A stretch of DNA of 64,000 nucleotides, taken from NCBI GenBank assembly GCA_965641885.1, contig OZ282574.1, positions 2,852,001-2,916,000 on the forward strand. The letters run 5' to 3'. The notes beneath the pieces are model-generated. The model was not told the DNA's origin and did not search any database. It saw nothing but the letters and a program-made list of their open reading frames with translations. This DNA is from Pseudophaeobacter sp965641885. Lineage in GTDB: Bacteria; Pseudomonadota; Alphaproteobacteria; Rhodobacterales; Rhodobacteraceae. A program made the position numbers and the translations under genes. Of this stretch, positions 8,245-16,720 are shown piece by piece (positions within the stretch are counted from its first letter, which is position 1; every line of letters begins with the position of its first letter).

Positions 8245-9108
8245 ATGAACGAGATTACGCCCGTGAGTGATGCTGCCACCAATGCCGCGCCTGTAAAGGC
8301 CGTCCCCGCCCTGCCCGATGCCCAGACTGTGACTGCGGTCAAACACTGGACCGACAAACTGTTCTCTTTCCGGGTGAGCCGCCCCGCCTCATTGCGCTTT
8401 CGCTCTGGCGAGTTTGTGATGATCGGACTGATGGGCGAGATCAATGAGAAGACCGGCAAGCAAAAACCGCTGCTGCGCGCCTACTCCATCGCCTCGCCCA
8501 GCTGGGACGAAGAAATGGAGTTCTACTCGATCAAGGTTGAGGACGGCCCGCTCACCTCGCGTCTGCAGCACATCAAGGTCGGCGACGAGATCATCCTGCG
8601 CCCCAAACCCGTCGGCACCCTGGTGCATGACGCGCTGATCCCCGGCAAACGGATCTGGTTCTTTGCCACCGGCACCGGCTTTGCGCCTTTTGCCTCGCTG
8701 CTGCGTGAGCCACAGACCTACGAGGACTACGACGAGGTCATCATCACCCATACCTGCCGCACCGCCGGTGAGCTGACCTATGGCGCCGAGCTGATTGAGG
8801 GGCTCAAAACGGATGAGCTGCTCAACGAGGTGATTGGCGAGGGCTTTTGGAAGAAGATCAAATACTACCCCACCACCACCCGCGAAGAGAGCCCAAAGAT
8901 GGGTCGGATCACCGACCTGATCCGCTCGGGCGAGGCCTATAGAGATCTCGATGTGGCACCGCTGTGCCCGGACAATGATCGCGCCATGATCTGTGGTAAT
9001 ATGGCCTTCAATCTTGAGCTCAAGGAGATGCTGGAAGAGGCTGGTCTTGAAGAAGGCGCCAATTCCAAGCCAGCGCAATATGTGGTAGAAAAGGCCTTTT
9101 TGGACTGA
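8245..9108 (+). CDS. fpr: Ferredoxin-NADP reductase
   Basis: A 287-residue FAD protein that exchanges electrons between NADPH and ferredoxin. It shows the FAD-binding RAYSIASP motif and the NADP-binding FATGTGFAPFASLLR segment. The C-terminal CGNMAFN region is typical, and the chain ends in a bacterial Fpr-type tail. ATG at 8245 is chosen; a GTG three codons earlier (8236) and a GTG at 8263 are alternatives because no strong ribosome site is visible. Its place after the sulfur operon suggests it supplies electrons for CysI, though Fpr also serves general redox and stress roles. A strong terminator follows. Confidence 0.93.
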   Translation: MNEITPVSDAATNAAPVKAVPALPDAQTVTAVKHWTDKLFSFRVSRPASLRFRSGEFVMIGLMGEINEKTGKQKPLLRAYSIASPSWDEEMEFYSIKVEDGPLTSRLQHIKVGDEIILRPKPVGTLVHDALIPGKRIWFFATGTGFAPFASLLREPQTYEDYDEVIITHTCRTAGELTYGAELIEGLKTDELLNEVIGEGFWKKIKYYPTTTREESPKMGRITDLIRSGEAYRDLDVAPLCPDNDRAMICGNMAFNLELKEMLEEAGLEEGANSKPAQYVVEKAFLD

Positions 9109-9173
9109 CCCAACCGAACCCAGGCCATACACGATCAGACGACCTGACTGCAAAAGCAGTTGGAATAAATATC

Positions 9174-9209
9174 AAAGGGGCAGCAACCAGATAGGTGCCG
9201 CCCCTTTTT
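9174..9209 (+). terminator. Rho-independent terminator after fpr
   Basis: AAAGGGGC (9174-9181) pairs with GCCCCTTT (9200-9207), and five T follow the C block. It closes the sulfur/fpr unit facing a convergent gene. Confidence 0.85.
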
Positions 9210-9263
9210 CGTGTCAGATTAGTCCGCAATCAACACTGGCGAACAAACTGGCCTTTGAGCCGC

Positions 9264-10028
9264 TTAAAGACCCATTGCGGCCTTCACCTGATCCAGCACG
9301 CCTGACAGGACTTCTGGATTGTCTTTGGCACTGGTCAGCGCGTTGCTCAGCATAGTTTTCTGGACTGCGCCCAGCTCGGATTCGTTGATCATCTCGACCA
9401 CCTTGTCCAGATCAAAGCCATCAAGGTTGAGGTACTGCGCCATCCCGGAAAGCGCATCGCCCGTGCCGGCCGCCGCATCTGCTGCTGTGTCTGTGACAGC
9501 ATCAACAGTTGCATTTACAGCCTCGCTGGCCGCCTCTGTAGCAGTATCAGCAACCGAGGTGGCTGTCTCAACTGCGGTCTCAGTGGCTGTGGTTGCCGCC
9601 GTGCTGGCCGCCTCTACTGCTGTATCGGTCACGCTCTGCGCCACAGAGGCTGCACCACTGGCCAGATCAGACGCGCCGCTGGCGGCTTCACTTGCGGCTT
9701 CCACAGCAACGTTCACCGCGTCTGTGGCGGCGTCATTCACCTCTGCAGCCGCATTGGCAGCGGCTTCGCTCACGTCCTCAACAACAGCCTCAGCGGCCTC
9801 TGTGGCTGTCTCAACCACTGCCTCAACCGCTGTCTCAACCGCTGTCTCGGCCTGGGTGGCGGCCTCTTCGACAGCATCCTCCACCGGGGTTGCTTCGACG
9901 ACAGGCTCTGGCGCGACTGGTGCGGGATCGACCACCACGACAGGCGTTATTTCCTGCTGGCTCTGAACGTAAAAATAGCCTCCTGCGGCAACAATACCCA
10001 ATCCCAAAATAACAATAATCGGCTTCAT
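9264..10028 (-). CDS. Ala-rich membrane-anchored repeat protein, function unknown
   Basis: A 254-residue protein with a short basic start (MKP) and one transmembrane segment (about residues 3-20), then a Pro/Val-rich linker. About 150 residues of low-complexity repeats follow, built from Ala, Val, Thr and Glu/Asp in units such as TAVETAVEAVVETA. The repeat period fits long amphipathic helices, like apolipoprotein or LEA-type proteins. The last 60 residues are non-repetitive (from YLNLDGFDLDKV) and look folded. The start at 10028 is set by GGAGA in front of it. Location is probably periplasm-facing with an inner-membrane anchor. No family function is recognised. Confidence 0.75.
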   Translation of the reverse strand: MKPIIVILGLGIVAAGGYFYVQSQQEITPVVVVDPAPVAPEPVVEATPVEDAVEEAATQAETAVETAVEAVVETATEAAEAVVEDVSEAAANAAAEVNDAATDAVNVAVEAASEAASGASDLASGAASVAQSVTDTAVEAASTAATTATETAVETATSVADTATEAASEAVNATVDAVTDTAADAAAGTGDALSGMAQYLNLDGFDLDKVVEMINESELGAVQKTMLSNALTSAKDNPEVLSGVLDQVKAAMGL

Positions 10029-10388
10029 AACCCGTCTCCTTCGTTTGACCTGCTTCTGCGTGGCCTTGATGGCCCGGAGGTGCGCCCAGAACGACGACTT
10101 AACAAGGGGGAATATCGGGTTGCGAACCTCATCAGCCAAACCCCGCCTGTAGACTCAGCGCTTTTGGGAAGACACGGCTTGCAGCTTTTTAGCACTGCGA
10201 CCACTGTAGAGCCTGGCCCTCTGATGACAAATTTAGCGCTCATTGGGGAAAAACTTGGTTTCTTGCTCGCGAAAAGTGACAAAGGCAGAGGAAATCGACC
10301 CTGTTGGCCTCAGTTGCATCTTGAAACATTCCGTCCTTGCGTTTAAGTTCCGGGATCGAAATTCGGCAATAATCAAAGGATCAAAGCC
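10029..10388. other. Divergent intergenic region upstream of infC
   Basis: About 360 bp between the Ala-rich protein gene and infC, with no convincing gene on either strand. It should carry both divergent promoters and the infC leader. I see no confident promoter hexamers, attenuator or leader peptide. Confidence 0.4.
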
Positions 10389-10391
10389 ATA
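10375..10391 (+). promoter_or_regulatory. infC ribosome-binding site with ATA initiation codon
   Basis: AAAGGA is followed after 8 nt by ATA. This is the only well-spaced initiation site that yields full-length IF-3, and it is the likely target of IF-3 autoregulation. Confidence 0.75.
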
Positions 10392-10937
10392 GCCCGCAGA
10401 CCTCATAATGCGCCGCCACAACGTGACACCGGCCCGCGCACGAACGAAAAAATTCGCTCCTCCGAAATCCGCCTGATTGGCGCTGATGGCGAAAATGTCG
10501 GGGTCGTGCACCCTGCCAAGGCTATGGACATGGCAAATGAGGCCGGTCTTGATCTGGTTGAAATTTCGCCCAACGCGAACCCTCCTGTCTGCAAGATCAT
10601 GGACTTCGGCAAGTTCAAGTACGAGCAGCAGAAGCGTGAGAGCGAAGCGCGCAAAAAGCAGAAGATCATTGAAGTCAAAGAGGTCAAATTCCGGCCCAAC
10701 ACTGACACCAATGACTACGAAGTCAAAATGCGCAATGTGTTCAAGTTCCTGGAAACCGGCGACAAGGTAAAGATCACCCTGCGCTTTCGGGGCCGCGAGA
10801 TGGCACACCAGAACCTGGGCCGTCAATTGCTGGAGCGCGTTGCCGAGGACGTCAAAGAACTGGGCAAAGTAGAGAACATGCCCAAGATGGAAGGCCGCCA
10901 GATGGTCATGATGATCGGCCCCCTTCCCCAGAAATAA
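10389..10937 (+). CDS. infC: Translation initiation factor IF-3, apparent ATA start codon
   Basis: IF-3 of 182 residues binds the 30S subunit, prevents premature 50S joining and proofreads the start codon. The N-domain (NEKIR, then EIRLIGADGENVGVV) and C-domain (NTDTNDYEVK, RFRGREMAHQ, GRQMVMMIGP) are intact. An in-frame stop lies at 10344-10346. Between it and the ATG at 10506, within the conserved N-domain, there is no ATG or TTG; the only GTG is also inside that domain. AAGGA (10376-10380) is placed 8 nt before ATA at 10389, giving the N-terminus (M)ARRPHNAPPQ. Non-canonical start codons are known for infC, where IF-3 represses its own translation (AUU in E. coli). An ATG-only start would delete about 39 residues. 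Confidence 0.9.
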   Translation: MARRPHNAPPQRDTGPRTNEKIRSSEIRLIGADGENVGVVHPAKAMDMANEAGLDLVEISPNANPPVCKIMDFGKFKYEQQKRESEARKKQKIIEVKEVKFRPNTDTNDYEVKMRNVFKFLETGDKVKITLRFRGREMAHQNLGRQLLERVAEDVKELGKVENMPKMEGRQMVMMIGPLPQK

Positions 10938-10957
10938 CGCCAAACCCTGTTTGGATG

Positions 10958-10996
10958 AAAAACGCTCTGCCCTTCACCGGGCGGGGCGTTTTTTTG
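10958..10996 (+). terminator. Rho-independent terminator after infC
   Basis: AACGC-TCT-GCCC pairs with GGGC-GGG-CGTT around a short loop, followed by seven T (10989-10995). It lies 20 nt after the infC stop. Confidence 0.85.
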
Positions 10997-11074
10997 TTGC
11001 ATGATGCCTTGCAACTCGGCGCCTGCTGTCCGCCCGAATTTGCCAGTGCAAGATGGCCTTTGGCAGGCTGGCTT

Positions 11075-11110
11075 GGCGGGGGGAAATGGCGGGGGGGGGA
11101 AATGGCGGAG
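11075..11110 (+). repeat. Poly-G near-tandem repeat upstream of methyltransferase gene
   Basis: GGC followed by six G and AAAT, then GGC followed by nine G and AAAT, then GGCGGAG. The 9-G tract spans 11091-11099, about 75 bp before the methyltransferase ATG. Such homopolymers slip readily and could change promoter or leader spacing. Confidence 0.7.
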
Positions 11111-11172
11111 TGGCTTGATCTTTGCGAAAGGGCGCATAAGGTTCCTGCGTCAGGCACACAACGGAGACAGCC

Positions 11173-11775
11173 ATGTGGGAAGAACGTTTCGCCGCCACCA
11201 GCGCCTATGTTTTTGGCACAGAGCCCGCGCGTTTTCTGCAAGAACACCGCGCCTATCTGAAAGCAGATACAAAAGCTCTCTCAATCGCTGACGGCGAGGG
11301 CCGCAACTCGGTCTATCTGGCGGAACAAGGCCTTGACGTCACAGCGCTTGAGTTTGCCCCATCCGCCATTGCCAAAGCGCGGGATCTGGCCCGGCAGCGC
11401 GGTGTCACAGTAAAGTACCGCGCCTGCAATGTCCTGACCGAGGACTGGGCTGAGCCCGGCGAGTACGATCTGGTTGCGGCGATCTTTGTGCAGTTTACCG
11501 GCCCCGAGGGACGGGCGCGACAGTTTGATGGCATGCGGCGTAGCTGCAAACCCGGAGGCCTGGTCTGCATACACGGCTACACTCCGAAACAGCTGGAATT
11601 TGACACCGGCGGCCCTCCTTTTGCCGAGAATATGTACACCGAGGCGCAGATGCGCGCTGATTTTTCAGGTTGGGATATTCTGGAGTGCCGTGCCTATGAG
11701 CGCGAGATACAAGAAGGTCGGGGGCATTCTGGCATGTCCGCACTGATGGATTTTGTTGCCCGTAAACCCACCTGA
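11173..11775 (+). CDS. Class I SAM-dependent methyltransferase (TehB-like)
   Basis: A 200-residue protein with a Rossmann methyltransferase fold. The SAM-binding segment is ALSIADGEGRNSVYLA (motif I), the acidic end of strand 2 is in TALEFAP, and motif III follows in YDLVAAIFV. The N-terminal WEERF...YVFGTEPARFL is typical of the small thiopurine/tellurite-type (TehB-like) group. The substrate is unknown. GGAGA precedes the start. The gene sits alone after the infC terminator, with a poly-G repeat in its upstream region. Confidence 0.85.
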   Translation: MWEERFAATSAYVFGTEPARFLQEHRAYLKADTKALSIADGEGRNSVYLAEQGLDVTALEFAPSAIAKARDLARQRGVTVKYRACNVLTEDWAEPGEYDLVAAIFVQFTGPEGRARQFDGMRRSCKPGGLVCIHGYTPKQLEFDTGGPPFAENMYTEAQMRADFSGWDILECRAYEREIQEGRGHSGMSALMDFVARKPT

Positions 11776-11895
11776 TCCCGCGGCAACATTCGGCACCACA
11801 ATCTCAATCCCTTACGAATAGAAGGCGCGGCAGCTTTGGGCTTGCTTTAACTTCTTCTTGCTATTGCTTCAGGTGGAAACAATAGGGACGGCTAA

Positions 11896-12517
11896 ATGCA
11901 AAGCCTGACCGATATTCAAAGCGCGGCCTTCCTGGCAATTGCAATTGGTCCCTCGCGGGTCGCGGCTCTCTCCCTGATCGTTCTCAGAAGCCGGGAAGAC
12001 AGCGAGGAGGCCCGGACAGCGCGGCAACTCTCGGCGGATCGCATAATAGCTGCGCATGAAATGCTTCGCAGCAACCTGCCGGAGATGCTCAAGGCCAGCG
12101 ATCACAGTTTTCCCAAGCCCCTTGAAGATCAGCGTCTGGCCTGCCTAAAGGCGATTACCCCCCTTGGTCGCCGCCGCCCTGGAAGACCTCAGCAAAGCGC
12201 AGGAAACTGGCTTTGCGGATCACTGCCTCTACCAGTTGGAGCCGCTGGTCCCACGTTTTCTGGAAGACATGACAACCGATCATCTCGACAGTCAAAACAA
12301 GCGGGAAATCCAACGGCAGGAAGACATTCTGAAAGCCATCGCTAATGCAGAAGTTGTCGGCAAAAATATCCAGCTCATCGCCTACAATGCCTCGATCGAA
12401 GCGGCGCGCATCGGCGATCTCGGCAAGGGGTTTACCGTCATTGCCAACGAAATCCGAGAGCTTTCTGGCAAAACGCAGCAGATGCTCAACACTATTTCAG
12501 ACCTGTTGCGCACCTAG
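11896..12517 (+). pseudogene. Chemotaxis-type (MCP signalling) protein, frameshifted at a C6 run
   Basis: Two overlapping frames make one protein. The first, from ATG 11896, runs as a helical region through LACLKAIT. The second, beginning at 12164 in the +1 frame, carries the MCP signalling tip: NIQLIAYNASIEAARIGDLG, then GFTVIANEIRELS. The shift falls exactly in six C residues at 12158-12163; with five C the frames join as ITPLVAAALED, giving an intact 206-residue protein. No clear paired membrane segments are seen, so it would be a small soluble MCP-like protein. It could be a true pseudogene, a phase-variable gene or a sequencing error. Confidence 0.7.
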
Positions 12518-12541
12518 CCGCTCTGCCTCAAAAGGCCGCCG

Positions 12542-12577
12542 AAAAAAAACAGGCAGGGGAGCCCCCCGCCTGTTTTT
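12542..12577. terminator. Bidirectional terminator between the MCP-like gene and coxM
   Basis: ACAGGC plus GGGG pair with CCCC plus GCCTGT. An A-run precedes and a T-run follows, so it can stop transcription from both convergent sides. Confidence 0.85.
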
Positions 12578-12605
12578 GCATTTTCCACCCGACTAAAAGG
12601 GTTGT

Positions 12606-13394
12606 TCAGGCTGCTGCCGCAACCGCCCGCTTTGTCAGCACCCCGATCAGATGGGCACGGTAGGCTTTGGAGCCGTGGATATCCGCCATCATGCCATCGG
12701 CATCAATCGACAGCCCCTCCAGCGCATCCGCACTGAAATTGGCGCTCAGCGCCGCTTCGGCCTCGCTCCAGCGGAACACCCCGTCTTCGGAGGCCCCGGT
12801 CACGGCAACCCGCACGCCATCGGCGTATTTGGCGACAAAGACCCCCACCAGCGCAAAGCGCGAGGCGGGTTGCACGAACTTTTGATAGTTCGCAACCTCG
12901 GGCACCGGCAGGCGCACCTTGGTGACGATCTCGCCCTCCTCCAGCACCGTGGTGAACAGCCCGTCGAAATAGTCATCCGCCGCGATCTCGCGGGCATTGG
13001 TGACAATGGTTGCCCCACTGGCCAGCGCCGCTGCCGGATAGCAGGCCGCCGGGTCGTTATTGGCCAGCGAGCCGCCAATGGTGCCACGATTGCGCACTGC
13101 CGGATCACCAATATTGCCTGCGAGGGCAGCCAGTGCCGGGTAAGAGTCCGCAGCCTCGGCCGCCACGGTGCCATGCGGCGTACCACCGCCAATGGTGAGC
13201 ACACCGGCATCGAGGCTAATGCCCCGCATCTCGGCAATACCGCTCAGCGAGACCAGTTTGGACGGGCTTGCCAGACGTTGCTTCAGCGTCGGGATCAGGG
13301 TTTGACCACCGCCCAGCGCCTGGGCCTCGTCATCTCCCAGAGCTGCGACAGCATCCGCGATGCTGGTGGGTTTTTCGACATCGAAATTATACAT
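12606..13394 (-). CDS. coxM: CoxM-like FAD subunit of molybdenum hydroxylase
   Basis: A 262-residue FAD subunit that relays electrons from the 2Fe-2S subunit. FAD-contact motifs are ALGGGQTLIP near residue 34 and TIGGSLANNDPAAC near residue 105. It is the last gene of the S-L-M set and lies 95 nt after coxL. The start at 13394 (MYNFDVEKP) is preferred over 13412 because AAGGA lies upstream at good spacing and the protein then begins with the family's usual Phe-x-Tyr-x-x-Pro region. Confidence 0.92.
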   Translation of the reverse strand: MYNFDVEKPTSIADAVAALGDDEAQALGGGQTLIPTLKQRLASPSKLVSLSGIAEMRGISLDAGVLTIGGGTPHGTVAAEAADSYPALAALAGNIGDPAVRNRGTIGGSLANNDPAACYPAAALASGATIVTNAREIAADDYFDGLFTTVLEEGEIVTKVRLPVPEVANYQKFVQPASRFALVGVFVAKYADGVRVAVTGASEDGVFRWSEAEAALSANFSADALEGLSIDADGMMADIHGSKAYRAHLIGVLTKRAVAAAA

Positions 13395-13489
13395 TCCGCT
13401 TTTCCTTCCCAAAGATCTGTACGGGCTGTGCCGTAAGATCCCTTGATAGAGTTGAGCAAAGCACCGGGGGCAGTTGCCCCCAGCCCAAG

Positions 13490-15868
13490 TTATTCATTCA
13501 TTGCCGACCAAACGCGCGACGGGCTCAGAGGCATGTCCACATGGGTGATGTCCTTACCCATGGACTGCAGGGCATCAACCACCGCATTGACCACCGCAGG
13601 CGGCGAGCCAATTGCACCAGCCTCGCCGCAGCCCTTCACACCCAAAGGGTTGTGCGTGCAGGGCGTCTGGCAGGAATGATCCACGTCATAGAACGGCACA
13701 TCATCGGCCCGCGGCATGGCGTAGTCCATATAAGAGGCCGACAGAAGCTGTCCGTCCTCGTTATAGACGGCCGCCTCAAGCAACGCCTGACCAATCCCCT
13801 GGCCAATGCCACCATGCACCTGACCATCAACGATCATCGGGTTCACGATATTGCCAAAGTCATCTGCTGCGGCAAACCGCTCGATGCTGACCTTGCCAGT
13901 GTCCGGGTCCAGTTCCACCTCGCAGGCATAGGCCCCCGAAGGATAGGTGAAGTTGGCCGGATCATAAAAGGCCGTCTCCTCCAGGCCCGGCTCGATATCC
14001 TCAAGCGGGTAGTTGTGCGGCACATAGGCGGCAAGGGTCACATCCCCCCAGGCCACGGATTTATCCGTGCCCGCAACACTGAACGCACCATCCTTCAGCT
14101 CAATATCAGCCTCGGCAGCCTCCATCAGGTGGGCTGCGATCTTCTTGGCCTTGGCGATGATCTTTTCAGTCGCACGCACCATGGCAGAGCCACCAACCGC
14201 CAGCGAACGTGAGCCATAGGTGCCCATGCCCATTGGTGTGTTGGCCGTGTCACCATGTACGATCTCAACCATGCTCTCGTCGATGCCGATCATATCCGCG
14301 ATCACCTGCGGAAACGACGTCTCGTGGCCCTGACCATGGCTGTGAGAGCCCGTCATCACCACCAGACCACCGGTGGCATTGACCCGCACAGTGGCGCTTT
14401 CATAAAGGCCCGCACGCGCGCCCAGCTGCCCCACGAGGTTACTGGGGGCAATGCCGCAGGCCTCGATATAGCAGTTCACACCCAGACCACGCACCTTGCC
14501 CTTGGCCTCACTGGCAGCACGACGTGCGGCAAAGCCCTTGAGATCCGCGATCTCTTCCAGCTTGTCCATGGTGGCGTTGTAATCACCGGTATCGTATTCC
14601 ACCGCCACGGGCGTGGCATAGGGGAATTCGGTGATAAAGTTCTGCCGCCGCAGCGCGATCGGATCAACACCCAGCTCTCGCGCGGCTTTGTCAACAACGC
14701 GCTCCAGCTGATAGGTGGCCTCGGGGCGGCCAGCACCGCGATAGGCATCCACCGGCACGGTGTTGGTAAAGACCGCTTTGACGTTCACATAGATCAGCGG
14801 TGTTTTGTAATTCCCCGCCATCAATGTGCCATGCAGCCAGGTCGGAACCGAAGGCGCAAAGGTCGAAAGATATGCCCCCATATTGGCATAGGTATCGGTG
14901 CGCAGAGCCGTGAAATTATTGTCCGCATCCAGTGCCAGCTGGATTGTCGAGACATGATCCCGGCCGTGAGCATCGGTAATAAAGGCCTCAGAGCGGCTGG
15001 ATGTCCATTTCACCGCCCGATTCAGAGCCTTGGCTGCAAAGGTACAAAAGGCCTCTTCAGCGTAGTGAAAGATCTTGGTACCAAAACCGCCGCCCACATC
15101 GGGTGCGATGACGCGCAGCTTGTGCTCTGGAATGCCCAGCACAAAGGCCCCCATCAAAAGCCGGATCACATGCGGGTTTTGCGAGGTGGTATAGAGCGTG
15201 CTGTCACCGGTGGAGCGGTTAAAATCGCCAACGGCCACACGTGGCTCCATTGGGTTGGCGATGAGGCGGTTGTTCACCAGTTCCAGCGTGGTCACATGCG
15301 CCGCATTGGCAAAGGCCTCTTCAACTGCGGGTTTGTTTTCTTCAACAAATCCCCAATCGTAGCAAAGGTTTGACGTCAGATCGTCATGGACCTTGGTCGC
15401 GCCCTCTTTGACAGCCTCTTTCATGTTGATGACGGCTGGCAGCTCTTCAATGTCCAGCTCAATCGCCTCGGCCGCATCGCGCGCCTGTTCCGGCGTGTCC
15501 GCGACAACTGCCGCGATGGCATCGCCCACGTAGCGCACCTTGCCCTGGGCCAGAACCGGATGGGCCGGCTCCTGCATGACTTCGCCGTGTTTGTCGGTAA
15601 TCTGCCAGCCACAGGGGATGCCGCCTACGCCTTCAAAATCGGCGCCGGTGAAAATCCGGACCACGCCGGGCATGGCGGATGCTGCTGTGGTGTCGACGGA
15701 ATTGAGCCTGCCATGGGCCATATCCGAGCGCAGGAAATGCACATAGGCCTGCCCGCGCAGATTGATATCATCGGTGTAATTACCGTTTCCTGTCAGGAAC
15801 CGTACGTCCTCGCGCCGTTTCGGGCTGGCGCCGATGCCGCTTTCAATTGGGCCACTATCTTTTGGCAT
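13490..15868 (-). CDS. coxL: Form II CoxL-like molybdopterin subunit (CO-dehydrogenase family)
   Basis: A 792-residue large subunit carrying the Mo-molybdopterin cytosine dinucleotide site. The active-site loop reads AYRGAGR (residues 375-381), the form II signature. Form I CO dehydrogenases have AYRCSFR with a Cys-bound Cu. Other family landmarks are DVGGGFGTK, SHSHGQGHET and the C-terminal GVKGCGEAG with the catalytic Glu. Form II enzymes are common in roseobacters, and their link to CO oxidation is doubtful; the true substrate may be another small molecule. The order S-L-M on the minus strand also matches form II, not the form I M-S-L order. Confidence 0.93.
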   Translation of the reverse strand: MPKDSGPIESGIGASPKRREDVRFLTGNGNYTDDINLRGQAYVHFLRSDMAHGRLNSVDTTAASAMPGVVRIFTGADFEGVGGIPCGWQITDKHGEVMQEPAHPVLAQGKVRYVGDAIAAVVADTPEQARDAAEAIELDIEELPAVINMKEAVKEGATKVHDDLTSNLCYDWGFVEENKPAVEEAFANAAHVTTLELVNNRLIANPMEPRVAVGDFNRSTGDSTLYTTSQNPHVIRLLMGAFVLGIPEHKLRVIAPDVGGGFGTKIFHYAEEAFCTFAAKALNRAVKWTSSRSEAFITDAHGRDHVSTIQLALDADNNFTALRTDTYANMGAYLSTFAPSVPTWLHGTLMAGNYKTPLIYVNVKAVFTNTVPVDAYRGAGRPEATYQLERVVDKAARELGVDPIALRRQNFITEFPYATPVAVEYDTGDYNATMDKLEEIADLKGFAARRAASEAKGKVRGLGVNCYIEACGIAPSNLVGQLGARAGLYESATVRVNATGGLVVMTGSHSHGQGHETSFPQVIADMIGIDESMVEIVHGDTANTPMGMGTYGSRSLAVGGSAMVRATEKIIAKAKKIAAHLMEAAEADIELKDGAFSVAGTDKSVAWGDVTLAAYVPHNYPLEDIEPGLEETAFYDPANFTYPSGAYACEVELDPDTGKVSIERFAAADDFGNIVNPMIVDGQVHGGIGQGIGQALLEAAVYNEDGQLLSASYMDYAMPRADDVPFYDVDHSCQTPCTHNPLGVKGCGEAGAIGSPPAVVNAVVDALQSMGKDITHVDMPLSPSRVWSAMNE

Positions 15869-15989
15869 ATTTCAAATCTCCTCCCTGGAGGGTGCGGATT
15901 TGTGCGCACCTCTTGGTTATGCAGTTTGATCTTTGCTTTTTGATTTCTACATGGGCCGCGCCTCCCTGCGGCGGCCCAGGAGACGCGCC

Positions 15990-16475
15990 TTATTCGGCCG
16001 CGATAGCCGAGACGTCCTGACCGGACGCCGCCAAAATGGACTTGACGATATTATGGTAGCCGGTGCAGCGGCAGATATTGCCTTCGAGATACTCGCGGAT
16101 CTCTTGCTCGCTTGGCTTGGGGTTGTCTTTCAGCAAAGCTGTCGCTGACATCACCATACCTGGAGTGCAAAAACCGCATTGCAAACCATGATGATCCTGA
16201 AACGCCTGCTGCACCGTGTTGAGAGTGCCATCCGCAGCCGCCTGGCCCTCAATGGTTGCAACCTCAGCGCCTTCGGCCTCGACGGCCAGCATGGTGCAGG
16301 ATTTCACGGCAACGCCGTCAACATGCACAACACAGGCACCGCATTGGCTGGTATCGCAGCCCACGTGTGTCCCGGTGAGTTCAAGTTCTTCGCGCAGGAA
16401 TGACGAGAGCAGCGTACGGCCCTCCGCCTCACCGCTCGCGGTCTTGCCGTTCACGGTCATTGTGACCTTGGTCAT
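15990..16475 (-). CDS. coxS: CoxS-like 2Fe-2S subunit
   Basis: A 161-residue electron-transfer subunit with two iron-sulfur clusters. The N-terminal plant-ferredoxin-type set is in GCDTSQCGAC with a later Cys in VKSC. The C-terminal helical set is QCGFCTPGM and NICRCTGYH. Spacing and length are standard for xanthine dehydrogenase-family small subunits. It is the first gene of the coxSLM unit, with 245 bp before it free of genes, so a promoter may lie there. Confidence 0.95.
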   Translation of the reverse strand: MTKVTMTVNGKTASGEAEGRTLLSSFLREELELTGTHVGCDTSQCGACVVHVDGVAVKSCTMLAVEAEGAEVATIEGQAAADGTLNTVQQAFQDHHGLQCGFCTPGMVMSATALLKDNPKPSEQEIREYLEGNICRCTGYHNIVKSILAASGQDVSAIAAE

Positions 16476-16720
16476 GAATTCCTCCCATTTGCTACTTTTT
16501 ATTGGCTAAGGGAAGTTAAGCACGGGATTGCGCTGTCGCGAACCCCTAGAAACGCTTCGTTACAAACATTTTTACAACTTGGCAAAATTCTGCCTTCTCA
16601 GTGGCCACTGCATGCCCCAGCGCGCGCCCTGAACACCTACGACTAAAGTCTAAGCCTCTCTTAAGTCCTGATATCCCCCTGACGGGGTCACCAGAAAACA
16701 GGGCCTGACCTTTTGCGGGC
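16476..16720. other. Upstream region of coxS
   Basis: 245 bp with no gene. On the minus strand it contains AT-rich sequence with TTGTAAAAATGTTTGTAA about 80-100 bp before coxS, a likely promoter area, but hexamers cannot be fixed with confidence. Confidence 0.3.
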
